This document shows positions 1 to 11,303 of a stretch of 64,000 nt of DNA, piece by piece. Below the pieces are notes generated by a model. The model searched no databases. It was not told where the DNA came from and was given only the letters and a program-made list of their open reading frames with translations. Each line of letters opens with the position of its first letter. The first letter of the stretch is position 1. Location: the NCBI RefSeq assembly GCF_039555335.1, contig NC_092628.1:69655706-69719705 (forward strand), written 5' to 3'. The stretch is from Amphiura filiformis (taxonomy: Eukaryota; Echinodermata; Ophiuroidea; Amphilepidida; Amphiuridae). The position numbers and the translations under genes were made by a program.

Positions 1-1
1 T

Positions 2-776
2 TCACATCTATCATGGAATGAACATGTAAATTATTTATCTTCTAACATATCTAAGCGTATAGGAGTTATTCGTAGAGTAAAGCAATACCTTCCTTTGAAA
101 ACTGTCAAAATGCTTTCGCAAGCCCTTGTCTTTCCTCATTTTGACTACTGCAGTTCTGTTTGGTCCAATTTCAGTGCCTGTCACAAAAATGAGCTCCCAA
201 ATTTTGCATAATAGGCTAGCCCGTGTTTTGCTCTCCGCAGACATCAGAACTTCAGTAGACAATATGATGAGGGACCTGGACTGGGTTAAACTTAGCTGTA
301 GATGGGAGCATCAATTACTTATTTTAACTTTTAAATGTCTCACACAAATTGCTCCTGAATATCTTTCTTCTAATTTTACCTTCACTCATTCTACACATTC
401 TAAATGTACAAGGGGTCAATCTCAAAACAGCTTGGTTGTTCCATTATGGAAAACCTCTTCTGGAAAGAAAACTTTCCTTTACAGATCTTCAGTTGCTTGG
501 AACAAACTTCCTCCCAATCTTCGTATCAATTTTAATTCAATGAGTTTGGGTGAATTCAAAAATGCAATTGGTCTGTAAGTTTTGTATAATAATTTGAGCT
601 CAACATTGCTGCATTTTGTTTTGTATCATGTTTTGTTCTTTCATTCTGTATAATATATATTTATATCTTGTTATTATCATGTTCATATATATAGAATTAT
701 AATCAGGTCTTCCAGGGAGACCAGTACATTTGTATTGATGGAATTTCCTGAATAAATAACGAATAAATAAATAAAT
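2..776 (+). mobile_element. CR1/L2-like LINE, 3' fragment
   Basis: This is the 3' end of a non-LTR retrotransposon whose 5' part lies outside the window. The frame from base 2 reads the end of a reverse transcriptase (HFDYCSSVWS, typical of the LEYASSVW region). Near base 200 the reading shifts one frame and continues to 578 with QILHNRLARVLL and the SVAWNKLPP motif that closes CR1, L2 and Jockey polymerases. The shift, plus a stop at about 210, makes it inactive. An AT-rich 3' UTR follows and ends in a short AATAAATAAATAAA tail at about 776. The tail abuts sequence matching position 21842 inside repeat R, so the LINE probably inserted into R. The exact LINE clade is not certain. Confidence 0.85.
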
Positions 777-1153
777 CAGTGCATTTCTAGTTGACGTGTT
801 TGGTCACCTGAAGTGCAAAGTTGGTTTGACCCATGGAGGCATCTACCAAAAGGCACAGGAAGTAATCAATGTCAACTCCAGGTATTACATGGTGGGTGAA
901 TGTCTATGTTGCAGTAGACAGCCACACTGCTAGTTGGCAATATGGATCAATTAGTGGATCATATACTATTGGAGTTGGAGAATGGATTGAAGGCAGACTT
1001 GGGAACTGTGCAGGCATTCCTCCAAGAATCCCTTTCTGAATCAAATTGATGCACCTGCAAATACAAGTGCAACACTGCAGAAGAAGCAAGAACATATGGG
1101 GTGCAGAAAAAGGGTAAATGTTACTAGTATTAGTAAGAATTATGTCTCAGTAA
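777..1153 (+). repeat. Composite repeat R, copy 1, middle part
   Basis: These bases match 21842-22220 with only a few differences. They cover the end of the hAT-like transposase remnant (LVDVFGHLK) and the start of the non-coding part of R. The copy stops at TAA 1151-1153, where the 9.2-kb element enters. It resumes at 10376, so this is one R copy split by an insertion. Confidence 0.85.
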
Positions 1154-1177
1154 GGTAGACTGACAATATTATTTATA

Positions 1178-2895
1178 CGTCCTACCCAGTCTCGTTAAGG
1201 CTTTCAGCGGGATCCCGCAAAGTGGGGCGTACCTAGTCCCATTTTTTCACATGTCTGATAGTGGCAATTAGCACCTCGTAGGTGTTCCGATAAAATCAAT
1301 GGTCAATAATAGTAGTGGCACCAGTCGCGGTACGCTGCAGTACGACGGACCTCTGCACCGTGCACATTGAATAAACAATTGGCAGTGTTTACTCTGGCTT
1401 AAATCATGGGTCAATTCAATATAACTGATAAAATATTCTAGGGAGATGTGCATGTGTGATAAATGGATGAATATAACTGTTTACTGTTACAGTAACCAGC
1501 TATTGTTGACGGTATCTAGCGATTTTTGCTTTAGCACTTTCCAGATGATCGCGTCGGCGTGGTATCAGTGGAGCCCTGTTTCGTGGTTTATAGGATGGGT
1601 CCGAATATTGTGTTTCATACTTATATTTACCGATTGTATTAATAATATTATACCGCTGCACGTCGGGTTTTTTACGGGTAGGACATACAGATACAATCAG
1701 GAGAGTGAGAGTTCAATATGATTGTTATCATGGTTATCTTATAATTTACAGTTGCACTGCACAACAATTAATATCATGAAGTTTGTAGCCTAGGCCTATG
1801 TCTATATCTTCAACTTCAAGATCCGTTGATCACATTGTGACGAGATATAGACGGTCTGATGTAGGCTATGTCCCATCGATTTATTTATTTATATTGCATA
1901 ACCCAATTCTAAATGGTAACTATATTGACAAAGGTGTTTGTATATCTATTAGTATTTACACCTGTCACTTGTATGACGCACCCTATGACCCACAGGGAAG
2001 GTGCATCATTTGAACAAGTTGTGACACGGCGTATCATTCATATTTATATTCATTTGGTCCGTCACAACATTGACGGTGGAGTCACCTTTGGCCTTGTTGT
2101 GTCACTGAAAGGGTACAGCCTCAAATAATTAATGCTCAAACAGACCTTCTTCATATCCGCATTTGATGATTTGCGTGCGCTCTCAGAAAATTGTCCAGTT
2201 TTTCGTCTCAGATTTTGCTACCCCAAAATGCACAATATCACGTTTTCGTCCCTACAAGCAGGCATGAAATTTTACACCCGTCCGGTCGCCAGTGGTGAGT
2301 AAATTTGCGGCCGGTCGATTAAAGTTTTTTAAATCACCAGACTGATGAACATTTCACGGCGGCGCGGCCTTACGGGTACATGCATGATGCTCCCAGGCGC
2401 ATATTACATTCTGACTTGTTTATTCCTTGATTTTACTGGAGGCTTCCAAAAGTTGGTTGTTCAAACAAAATTATTCGTACGAACTTTAATAAAAAAAATG
2501 ATTATCATAATATGTTGACGGCAGGCCTCAAATTAATCGACGGCATCAATTGTTGCCGAGATGCCCCAAAATTAAGTTAACTCGACGGTACAGGTTGCCG
2601 TGCCCCTCTGACCGCGTTGTCATCGTGTCCTTTTGAATCAAAAATTATCGTTCAATATTGCAAGTAAAATCCAAATCAATTATTAACGATTTACGGGGCA
2701 ACAAACGCTTTTTGCGTGAATTTCTTAATTCTTATACCTGTGATTGAGCTATAAAAATACCATGACATTGGAATTCCCCCATTAAGCGCGCACCATGACT
2801 TGATCGACCAATTAACCCCACCCCTTCCATGCAAAAGACGACCCTTGGACCCAGTATTTGCATTTCCGGGAACTTTAATAATTATGTTCAAGCAG
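1178..2895. other. Interior of the 9.2-kb element, nothing recognised
   Basis: Open frames here reach at most about 90 codons and match nothing I know. I see no transposase motif, tandem array or long inverted repeat. Confidence 0.6.
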
Positions 2896-2929
2896 AGAAG
2901 ATGAGAATAAATCTATTCTCATCTTTTCT
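2896..2929. repeat. Short hairpin
   Basis: AGAAGATGAGAATA is followed after four bases by its reverse complement with one extra base. No flanking duplication was found. Confidence 0.6.
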
Positions 2930-3501
2930 GGCTCAAGTCATAAATACCGGGATAAATACCCGAGTGAAAATACCTGGAGAAATACATGTGACCATGGTCC
3001 CCGAACTCCGAAGTCACAAAGTTAATGATCATCCACCGTAAACATCTATAAAGTGATATCCATTTGCTCAAACTTCGACGATCAGGAAAACAAAAATGTT
3101 CCACACTAAGTACTGGGCCAAACAGTTCTTATTTTCAATATTGAGTATACTAAAATTCCAGAACTTTGTTTGCTTTTAATTTTCCTTCGTAGGCCTACAC
3201 AGTACCACTTGAATTCGTTGTTGAATCTGATGAAACAAATAATTAAGCAATGATTGCTCCATCATCAATCGGAAGGTCCTGTACAGTCCCCCATCAGTTG
3301 TAGAAATCATGAGTCGCTGTGATTGTTTACAACTTTACCGTGAGAAAATGCCACTGTATACCAAGAGAGGTACAAAATGGCATAGCATAATTTATGCATA
3401 GGCCCATGTACTAGACGTTATACACTATGGGAAGCACCACTATATTTCCCGGGGGGAGGGGCTGGACTATATTTGAAGAAAAACTAAATTTCGCCCACTA
3501 A

Positions 3502-3720
3502 GGGACTGTGCAATAATTATGAGCCCCCTCAGAATTTTCTGAACGGCACGCCAAAAATCGCTTGCCCCCCTCTCGGTTTGCCAAAAATCACTTGCCTCCT
3601 CCCCCCTCGGCCCGCCAAAAAATCTTTGCCCCCCCCCTTGCACATGCCCCCCCCCCCTCGGCTGGCCAAATATTCGCTTGCGTCCCCCACCCTTTGCCTT
3701 GAGAAGTATTGCCCCTTTAG
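3502..3720. mobile_element. MITE of the GGGGCTGTGCAATAATT family, degraded
   Basis: The left end reads GGGACTGTGCAATAATTATG, preceded by TAA at 3499-3501. This terminus recurs at 5402, 5697, 7503, 30522 and 45861. The body is a C-rich series of imperfect units containing GCCAAAAATCGCTTGCC, seen also in the 5402, 30205 and 45541 copies. The right end is not clear. Confidence 0.6.
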
Positions 3721-4730
3721 ATCCTGTGCACGTGGGATGCTGGTGAATTGATAATCGATTTTGTCGAATCCCCCATTGAAAGTTGCAATACCGCCCCCCC
3801 CAATAAGTCCTGGTTTAATAGGCTGGTCAAGTGTTTTGTTTTGTTTTATCTTTTTTGCGCGTGTGTGAGTTGGTGGTTTGTTTATATAGGCCTAGTGGGA
3901 TAGTAGTATGTAGTACGTATTTTTATCCTTCAAAACTTCAAGCCTGTAACCCCGGCAAGTCAACTGGGGTGTCCCCTAACTGCAGATACAAAAAACAAAC
4001 AAAACATGAATATTCAAAAGAAAAAAAAACATTAGCCAGACACTACTCTCTCCCCCCGCCCCGTCTTAATGGTGCATCCCTAAAACCAATTACCATGGTA
4101 ACAGTTGATGGGACGGTGTCAACATAGCATTGTATTCATCGGGAGTTTGTAAACAAAGTGGTTGAAACACGTGGCGGTGAACCTTTGTGCAGTACTGCTG
4201 CCGTACTTACAACCAATCACAACGTAGGAAAGACTTATCTAATTTATCGTTTTATGAATGAAGATGTCGTCAACATGATCATACTGTGATCTAATTGGTT
4301 GGATTATTATTGAGTCAGGTTTATAGGGGTACTTTCCACCAACATTGCATGTTTTGAAACTCCCCAAACAGGTGTTCATTATAATTAGTTGAATGAATCT
4401 TGGTGGTATTTCTTTCTTTTTTTTGCTGAACCATGAAATTGTATCAGCCTATTATTAGTACAAATAAAAAAATAAAAAAAGCACTTTGGTATTAATATAG
4501 CCCCGGGAAATATAGCCCGAGGTATATACTTGCATCTCCACTCCAAGGAGGCCAAATATTGAGAAGGCCGCGAAAAAAAAAAACTTTCGAAGAGACTCAA
4601 AATATTATCCATTTCATATGTCATGATCCGATAGATGTTGTAGCCTATTCTTGTAAATGCACATCGGGACTCTGGACACCCAAAAGTTGACAGCCCTGAT
4701 TGAATCGCCGCCGATTGGCTTGTGCCCCCC

Positions 4731-5275
4731 CAGTAGCGTAGCCAGCGGGGGGGCAGGTGGGGCAGAGTGCCCCCCCTGACAAAAAATGACAAAAAATGAG
4801 AGAAAATCAGGAGGGCAAAGGAAAAGAAAAAGGGCAAGGAGCCCCTTTTCTAGCAAAATTCAGGGCCAAAATAGTGTAAAATACAAACATTTTTCGCGCT
4901 ACGCGCGCAAATTGTAACAATAAAGCCCTTTTTAGCCGGATAATGGGCGAAAATAGTGTAAAATACCATTTTTGTTCGCGCTACGCGCGCACATCATCCC
5001 AATAAGGCCCTTTTCGGGAAGCTCGAAGACATACAGTCTCTATGTATTGTATGATGCAACTGCAATTTTTTTCGTCTGTGCCCCCAAAATTTTATTTTGC
5101 CCCCCCCCCGACCAAGAAAGCTGGCTACGCCCCTGCCCCCCCCAATATGATGACCCACGCTACGCCACTGTACTTGAACGCTCTGGGACAAAAATCGGGG
5201 TCAACAATTCACAACTTCCGTCAGCAAAAAAATCCAAGTTTGTGCCCCTATCCCGAAAACCTTGCTACGCCACTG
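4731..5275. mobile_element. TIR element with CAGTRGCGTAGC ends
   Basis: CAGTAGCGTAGCCAG at 4731 and CTTGCTACGCCACTG ending at 5275 are inverted copies of about 15 bp. CAGTGGCGTAGCC termini occur on many animal DNA transposons, often hAT-like. The 8-bp target duplication expected for hAT is not visible, and a second CTACGCCACTG at about 5171 makes the right end ambiguous. No coding sequence is seen. A similar lone terminus lies at 59211. Confidence 0.55.
4866..5014. repeat. Two 82-bp tandem units with CGCGCTACGCGCG core
   Basis: Each unit runs from AAAATAGTGTAAAATAC through the near-palindrome CGCGCTACGCGCG to AATAARGCCCTTTT. The second copy is offset by 82 bp. Confidence 0.75.
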
Positions 5276-5401
5276 TGTAGTAGACAAATTAACTAGACAT
5301 TATTATTACATATTATTAGCCAGCAATATTGTTGAGATACTGTGACAACGTGACTGTCTCACCCACCCCACCCCCGCCATTAATATCAGATACCCCAATA
5401 A

Positions 5402-5697
5402 CAATCTGTGCAATAATTTTGGCCCGGGGGAGGGGGGTAAAAGTTTTCAAATGGGGTGCCAAAACTCCCACCCCCAGCCTGCCAACAAATATTTGCCTTC
5501 TCATCCTCCAAACATGCCAAACTTGTTGGGATCCTATTAAATTTGCAAAAAAACCCAACTTTTTTTAGAGCATTATGAATGTGTGCCAACTTCCCCCTCC
5601 CCAGCTTGCCAAAAATTGCCCCCCCGGTTTCCCCTCCTTCCAGCTGGCCAAAAATTTCTTACCCCCCCCCCCGGGCTCATAATTACTGCACAGCCCC
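5402..5697. mobile_element. MITE of the GGGGCTGTGCAATAATT family
   Basis: The left end (CTGTGCAATAATTTTGGCCCG) and right end (CGGGCTCATAATTACTGCACAGCCCC) are inverted copies. The flanks are TAA at 5399-5401 and TGA at 5698-5700, a degraded TWA duplication. The element is about 296 bp with no coding capacity. Confidence 0.65.
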
Positions 5698-6005
5698 TGA
5701 TGTGAACTCGTTTCCCACACGGTTGTCCCGGACGGCTGTACACATTGACCACAAAGACCGCCGCCCGGCGTTACCATGGTTACAACTCGATGCATAGTAC
5801 CTGCCAATGATGGGACTTTCCTTTTTCGAACCATTAACCGGTTTCTTCAAGCTAGATCTAAAACTATATCGCATCCTTGTATGTTGGTATAATAAGTTAA
5901 CACGATCAGAGGAAACATTTGGCGAATAAAATTAAAAACTTTTGTCGATACAAAATGAAAGATGTGAAGTATAAACAATATCGATATTCAAAAATGAAAA
6001 CGCAA

Positions 6006-6516
6006 CAGTACGGACCGGGGGGGGGCACTTCAATTTGAAATGGATAGGGCTGGCACTTTCGCACTAAGGGGCATTCGGTGAGAGCAAAATGTAAAAAATA
6101 TGGGGTCATTGGGTGAGAGCATGATTTTTGGCATTCTGTGAGAGTAAAATGTAAAAAATATGGGGTCATTGGGTGAGAACATGACTTTTTTTCAAATGGA
6201 ATCTTTGGGTGAGAACCGAAACAGCGCCACAGAAACCTCGAAAATCGAATTTCTAGTTCTAAATGGCTTCAAATGTCTTTTTTTTTTTCAAAATAAGTAA
6301 CAAAATCAGTGATAAATGAAAGTTGCTGTTCAAATTGAACTTGTATTTAAAGGGTCTTTGGGTGACAGATTAAATGTAAAAATAGGGGGTCTTCGGGTGA
6401 CAGAGCATGTGTTCGTAAAAAATATGGGGTCTTTGGGTGACAGCGATGTTGAAAAAGGGGTCTTAACAGCCCTACATACGCGTCACCTCCAAAGTTGGAG
6501 TGCCCCCGGAGTACGG
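6006..6516. mobile_element. TIR element with internal GGGTSATTGGGTGAGAG tandem units
   Basis: A GTACGG-type end followed by a G run and GGCACTTCAA at 6007 mirrors TTGGAGTGCCCCCGGAGTAC near 6514. The interior carries repeats of about 60 bp (GGGGTCATTGGGTGAGAGC at 6099-6180). A related set, GGGTCTTTGGGTGACAG, lies at 6351-6445. No open frame is convincing. Confidence 0.55.
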
Positions 6517-6854
6517 ACGACTCCTATCTCCCAATAGATTATTTTTAGGTGGCAAAAAACATGAAAAACCGCGATAACACAGGAAAATCCGCAATCATAG
6601 TGCATGACCATGTAAATAACATACTTGACCTGTTGATAAACCTATCATATTGGCGAGCGGTTGGGGACCATGTGCATGTAACCATAGTAACCAGACGGAA
6701 CGGCGACAACACAGGTGTGCGTGTTTACAAACAGAATAATTTTGATATTGTTGACTTTTAAAATTCAATATCAAAATGTTTTATCCGCAGTGACGGTTGA
6801 GAATTATGGGAGGGGGAACGGCGAGAGGGCGGGGAAACAGATTATGGTATATAA

Positions 6855-7157
6855 GGGGGGCTGGCATTTTCTTCGGAAGGGGTGGGTCCCAAATATACTG
6901 GGGGTCATAAATATTTGGAAAGGAAAATAAGGGGGTCATTTATAATATATTTTTGATGACCAAAATGTAGGGAGTCACAAAATGACCACATATTGTGTGT
7001 TTTAAGCCTGTTTAGGGGGTAAGGTGTATCGGTGGTGGTGGTGGGGGGGGGGGGTCATAAAATATTTGTTGTCGAAATAGGGGGTCGCAATTTTATTGGC
7101 GCCGACTTTTTGTAAATTTGGAACCCCCGCCCCCTTCCGAAGAAAATGCCAACCCCC
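6855..7157. mobile_element. 303-bp MITE with TAA duplication
   Basis: The ends share GGCATTTTCTTCGGAAGGGG in inverted orientation. TAA flanks both sides (6852-6854 and 7158-7160). The TWA duplication fits PIF/Harbinger. The interior has repeated GGGGGTCATAAAT-like tracts and a G run at about 7044. Confidence 0.75.
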
Positions 7158-7204
7158 TAAATGTGCGGTGAAAATTTGATGGAAAAGTTTCCTCTGCACC
7201 CCAA

Positions 7205-7680
7205 TCACCCTCCCTTCTTTTGTTAGATTCTGGAGCTCTGGGCATCCCAAAATCGGGGTCAACAGTTTACAACTGCCGTTCCATTGACAAAAAATATAGC
7301 AAGTTTGTGGCCATCCCATCCCCCCTCCGTTCCGAAAAACTGGCTAATAAACACGCCACTGTGTACTCCCCATTCCAGATAAATACAGAACTAATTATTT
7401 TGAATAAAAAAATATTATCCTGGATTGGAAAAAATATTTTCTTGGAAGTAAAGTGAATCCGAAACATTCTCCGCCCCCCGGCTCATAACTAGTTGCACAG
7501 CCCATGATAATACATGTAGTGATATGAACTAGTTTCCCACACTGTGATTGGTTGTACGTCCCGGGTTGTATGTACTCATGATATACCAGACATCGACCAC
7601 AAAGACCACCGCCCGGCGTTACCATGGTTACAACTCGATGCATGGTACATGCATGGTACATGTACCAATTAATGGTATGG
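7205..7680. repeat. Diverged duplicate of 5165-5810
   Basis: AAATCGGGGTCAACA, the GCCACTGTGTA stretch, the MITE right end (CTCATAACTAGTTGCACAG) and the flank with TTTCCCACAC and CGGCGTTACCATGGTTAC all reappear in the same order as at 5165-5810. The two blocks differ by indels. They look like an old segmental copy inside the 9.2-kb element. Confidence 0.65.
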
Positions 7681-7692
7681 GCTTGTTGGCAC

Positions 7693-7858
7693 TATTCAGT
7701 ATCGAAGTTACGTAATGTTACTATGCCAACGGGATCACGCGCCAGAGTAATGAACTACGATCGAAACAATCACCACACAAAGTATATGGTACTCGTAGGA
7801 TATCAAAATAGCGTGATCCGGTAACCAAGAGAATTACGTAACCACTTCGATGCTGAAT
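7693..7858. repeat. Fold-back repeat, about 48-bp arms
   Basis: Left arm 7693-7740 and right arm 7811-7858 are imperfect inverted copies. Both carry ATTCAGYATCGAAG, TTACGTAA and GGATCACGC. The spacer is about 70 bp. It is probably a small non-autonomous element; the class is unclear. Confidence 0.7.
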
Positions 7859-8705
7859 TCCAGCTGTTGCCATGGTACTAAATTGTACATGTATACATTG
7901 CAAGCATGTCAAGTGAGGCCTGCTGTACTGGTTCCCGGGGTACATTTCAAAATTTCAAGCCATTTTTGCGATGGATGTTAATATCCGATGATGTACCTGA
8001 ATGATAGTGAATTGGGATTCCCTGGCGGGCCCACCGCGCTGAGCGCTGGAGGGATCTATCATTCTATGTCAAGGCTGTGTTCATTGAAGTGAATTTTCTA
8101 GTGTAGTCAGCCAGAATGTTAGAGATCCGAACTTTGTGGAAAAATATCAGCACAAAGGCGAAACAACGCTGCCTCCTTCACCCTGATTTTCACTGATAAT
8201 CCGATAGGCTTCGTGTGAGGTTAGCAACAAGATGGATGATGTTTCGGCTCATAGTAGGCATCGGGCAGGCGAGCAGCAGTGCAGGGCAATGTCCATGGAT
8301 CGCGCATGAGATACCATCACTGATCCTTGAGCGTCCATGCATGGTCCATCATACTCATAGACTCCATCCATATGTGACGCTTTTTTTGGACATCGGATAT
8401 ACCAAAGATAAAACGATGACTACGTTTTAAAATGGAAATACAATGCAACATGCATTCACTCTAGGGTCTATGGAAAAAATAAATTAATGACCCTATAGGG
8501 GGCCTACCATCGGTGTGCATGTGTTGTCATGATGAGATGGAGAACAAGCATGACAAGTATCTGACAAGAAAAAATGCTGTCATCGGACGACTAAAAAAAT
8601 GTAGTGGGGACATGTGGCAAAAATACGAAAAACACTGCTGAAACGTACAAAAATTATGTCTTGAAATGAAAAAAGCAATACAAGCAATATAATTGCAGGT
8701 AAGAA

Positions 8706-8766
8706 ATGTGCAAGATGCCTAAATTATCACAAGTCTTGTGATAATTTAGACCTATATCTTGCACAT
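8706..8766. repeat. Long near-perfect palindrome
   Basis: CTAAATTATCACAAG meets its reverse complement with a one-base centre, and ATGTGCAAGAT extends the outer stem. The absence of a loop argues against a microRNA precursor. Confidence 0.75.
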
Positions 8767-10018
8767 GAAGACGTATGTCTATAATACCAAAATAAATTTA
8801 CCTTCAACTTGATCCCTTGATGTTTCAAGTTGAACTTCTTGTTGATTTTTAAAGCGGGTAGACCTACACGATGTGTCGATCGAATTCAAATTATTGTTCA
8901 ACCTTCAAGGATCGAATCATCAATAGACCTTTAAGAAACTGCTTTCATTTTTATTTAATTTTAGCATTACTAGAGTGCAGCGAGTGGAGATTCAACACGG
9001 CGAAAATATATCACGACTGAAGAGTTAGGCTACCTGGCCCGCTAGCATCAGGCCGCTCTCTAGGCTCGCTACGCCATGTACAGCTCATCAGCTGGCCGGG
9101 GTTGCGCGACCTCCATCTGTATCACTGGACTGTGCTGTTGATGCTTCCACGAGTCCCTGGTCTCGATGCCGGGGTACACGCAAACTTTTTTATTTTGGAA
9201 CACATAACAACAAACAGTAAATTAGAGCCAAGAATTTTTTTCTTTTTCCCAATTAAGAGGCGAGGTCCAAAGAAAATAACTAAAAATTATAGGCCTATCA
9301 TGATTTTTTAATTATTTTGATCGCTATGTGTGTTTTGAATTGATGTTGTTCAGTTTTTCCGTTTTGTTTCAGAAGAAATCGCTGGGATGTCATAAAATTA
9401 ATATTCAATTCAATTAAAGTTTATTTAACATATCGCAAATATATTATAAATTGCATAGTTTCACCAAAATAGATGGTAATATATCCACAACCATAGGATG
9501 GTGATAGCAATAACTAAATATTTAGTATGCCATGAGTTCACTTTTTACTTGGCTATTATGATTAATATAAAATAAGTATAAAACCTCGGAACACCGATAC
9601 CCGTACCGGAGCTACCCGGACAGCACAGTACACCTTGTGATCGCTAGCATACTAAACATAAATACAATTATATGTTAATTATCAACTCCACAACATCATA
9701 CAGTTATATGTAAATTATCAACTTCAAAATATAATCATGATTTAAGATATTAAGTGGACATGAGTTTCAAATCAGTGACAACACAAGTGACAATGTTTGT
9801 TCTTCCTTGCTGCCAACTAGCTATGTAAATAGATTTGTGCTTGCAGCTTACCGCGGAAGGCTTCGTATTGAGTTGATGCGATGGTGTTTATTGATCAGTC
9901 TCACACTCTCGTGATCAAACAGATTAGCTGATAGCAACTAATTGGGTCGGCGGCCTGCGGTATAAAAAAAACAATGGATTCGCGATATGCGGCGGGTCCG
10001 TTCTACTGCAGGAAACCT
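8767..10018. other. Interior of the 9.2-kb element, nothing recognised
   Basis: AT-rich sequence with only short frames. A weak two-copy repeat (TTATATGTWAATTATCAACT) lies at about 9669-9725. No gene was seen. Confidence 0.5.
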
Positions 10019-10020
10019 TA

Positions 10021-10350
10021 GGGACGCACCATTAGATATTATCAGGGGGGCTAGGGAGTTTTTGAAAAAAAAGTTTTGCCTCACTGATGAGTAAAAAAAA
10101 ATTTTGCCTCACTGATGAGTAAAAAAAAAATTTTGCCTCATTGATGAGCAAAAAAAAAATTTTCCCCTACCCAGCTCTGTATAAAGGTATACATTAAAAT
10201 TGAAAAAAACAACCGTCACGCAAGGCGCTAAAAAAATTTTGCCTCCAAAGCCAGCGAAAAAAAAAATTTTGCGCCTTCGGTGCCAAAAAAAAAATTTCTG
10301 CCTGACCCAAACTCCCTAGCCCCCCCCGATAATATCTAATGGTGCGTCCC
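10021..10350. mobile_element. 330-bp MITE with TTA duplication
   Basis: The ends are inverted copies starting GGGACGCACCATTAGATATT and extending about 38 bp to CTAGGGAGTTT. TTA flanks both sides (10018-10020 and 10351-10353). The interior has A-rich units around AAAAAATTTTGCCTCACTGATGAG. It landed about 20 bp inside the right end of the 9.2-kb element and is therefore younger than it. It is Harbinger-like by its TWA duplication. Confidence 0.85.
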
Positions 10351-10375
10351 TTATAAATAATATTGTCAGTCTACC

Positions 10376-10751
10376 TAATTCAAACCAATTGTTTTTGCCA
10401 TAACAAGGCCGCAGTTGAATCAGCAACAATTATAGGCCAAGGTCTATATACTGTTTCAGTTTGCTTTTTAGCAAAATAGTACACTTGTTCAAACAGCATC
10501 AACTAAAATGACTTGCTATAAAACTTCCCTGAAGTTTACAGAATTCTAAAATCTGACAATCTTGTTTTTGACTTAAGATACAAGGCTGTAAATTAAAACC
10601 AGAGGATTTGAGAATCTTAAACCAGTACTTTTGTAAAGCTGTGAAACATAGTAGAATGTTTCTGTCACCGACTTTGTACTATTAAAATTGCTGTTCTACA
10701 TAGATTTACATAGTGTTGTAATCTTGTGCTTTATTTTGTTTGTGTTAGAAC
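10376..10751 (+). repeat. Composite repeat R, copy 1, 3' part
   Basis: This continues the copy interrupted at 1153 and matches 22218-22595 with about three substitutions. It ends at GTGTTAGAACTTT and runs directly into the start of another R copy. Confidence 0.85.
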
Positions 10752-10791
10752 TTTTATGATGATTTAATTATATTAAAAGGACTGTTTATAA

Positions 10792-11046
10792 ATGAACATT
10801 TCTGTATTTTGGTTTAATTTTAAGAATTCAATGGAGTTCACTCATGATTTCATCATGCAAAATAGCCTTCTACAATGTGCACAATCAAGTGGTATAAACT
10901 ACAGAAAGACCGCTGTTAATTGGGCCAGCTTTCACCGTGAGATATTTGTCAATTGGGTGTGGATAAATATTCTGGGGACAGGCCCAGACAAATACCCCCT
11001 CATGTTTGAAGGGGACATTGAAATTGACGAGAGTATGTTCGGGTAG
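10792..11046 (+). pseudogene. Merlin (IS1016-like) transposase fragment in R copy 2
   Basis: The frame of 84 codons carries SSGINYRKTAVNWASFHREI and ends in GDIEIDESMFG followed directly by a stop. The pattern of a Trp/Phe-rich helix leading to an (E/D)IDES(K/L/M)FG motif is the start of the catalytic core in IS1595/ISXO2 transposases and the eukaryotic Merlin family. The EIDE aspartate is the first catalytic residue. The rest of the domain is absent, so it cannot be active. The same fragment occurs at 21047. Confidence 0.75.
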
Positions 11047-11109
11047 AGAGCTTCTCATCTGATATTTGAATGCTTCCAATTTATTTTATGTTTATCGAAT
11101 TCAAGACCT

Positions 11110-11303
11110 ATTCAACAAGATAAGTGGATTTTTACTGAAAATCAAATTCCTCTGAACAAAATAACATCATTGGTGACAGACGGCGCGCCAGCTATGCTCG
11201 GCACACATAATGGACTAGCCGCGAAGTTGAAAGCTGTCAACCCAAACCTCATCTCTTATCACTGCATTATACACAATTCCGTCTCATGCATGAAACTAAA
11301 CCA
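11110..11303 (+). pseudogene. hAT transposase fragment in R copy 2
   Basis: The frame reads TSLVTDGAPAMLGTHNGLAA and then HCIIHNSVSCMKL. A TDGAPAM block followed by HCI(I/L)H is characteristic of the RNase H-like domain of hAT transposases related to ZBED5/Charlie proteins. Only about 65 codons remain. It follows the Merlin fragment after about 60 bp. Confidence 0.75.

Larger units (their letters stand above)
1154..10375. mobile_element. 9.2-kb TIR element, TAA duplication, PIF/Harbinger-like ends
   Basis: Bases 1154-1177 and 10352-10375 are perfect 24-bp inverted repeats beginning GGTAGACTGACAATATT. They are flanked by TAA at 1151-1153 and 10376-10378. The undisturbed host sequence CTCAGTAATTCAAACC is present in the other R copy, with its TAA at 22218-22220, so the insertion is demonstrated within the window. 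A three-base TWA duplication and a terminal GG are usual for PIF/Harbinger transposons. No Harbinger transposase or Myb-like protein is readable inside. The interior is mostly younger nested inverted-repeat elements, listed separately. It is either a decayed autonomous element swollen by insertions or a large non-autonomous one. Confidence 0.85.
10752..11303 (+). repeat. Composite repeat R, copy 2, 5' part
   Basis: This matches 21006-21546 at roughly 99 percent by eye, then diverges abruptly after ATGAAACTA. It lies head to tail behind copy 1. The order tail-then-head against the single copy at 21006 means either tandem R units or a circularly permuted insertion. Confidence 0.8.

Noticed and set aside
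4385..4837. 150-codon minus-strand frame
   Set aside because: It crosses a transposon terminus at 4731, and its composition follows homopolymer runs. No domain is seen.
4731..5275. Firm hAT assignment of the CAGTRGCGTAGC element
   Set aside because: The 8-bp flanks do not match, and an alternative right terminus exists.
5042..7456. Many overlapping Pro/Gly-rich frames
   Set aside because: They arise from C and G runs in MITE bodies and overlap on both strands without motifs.
8706..8766. MicroRNA precursor
   Set aside because: The stem closes on a one-base centre; there is no loop that Dicer substrates need.
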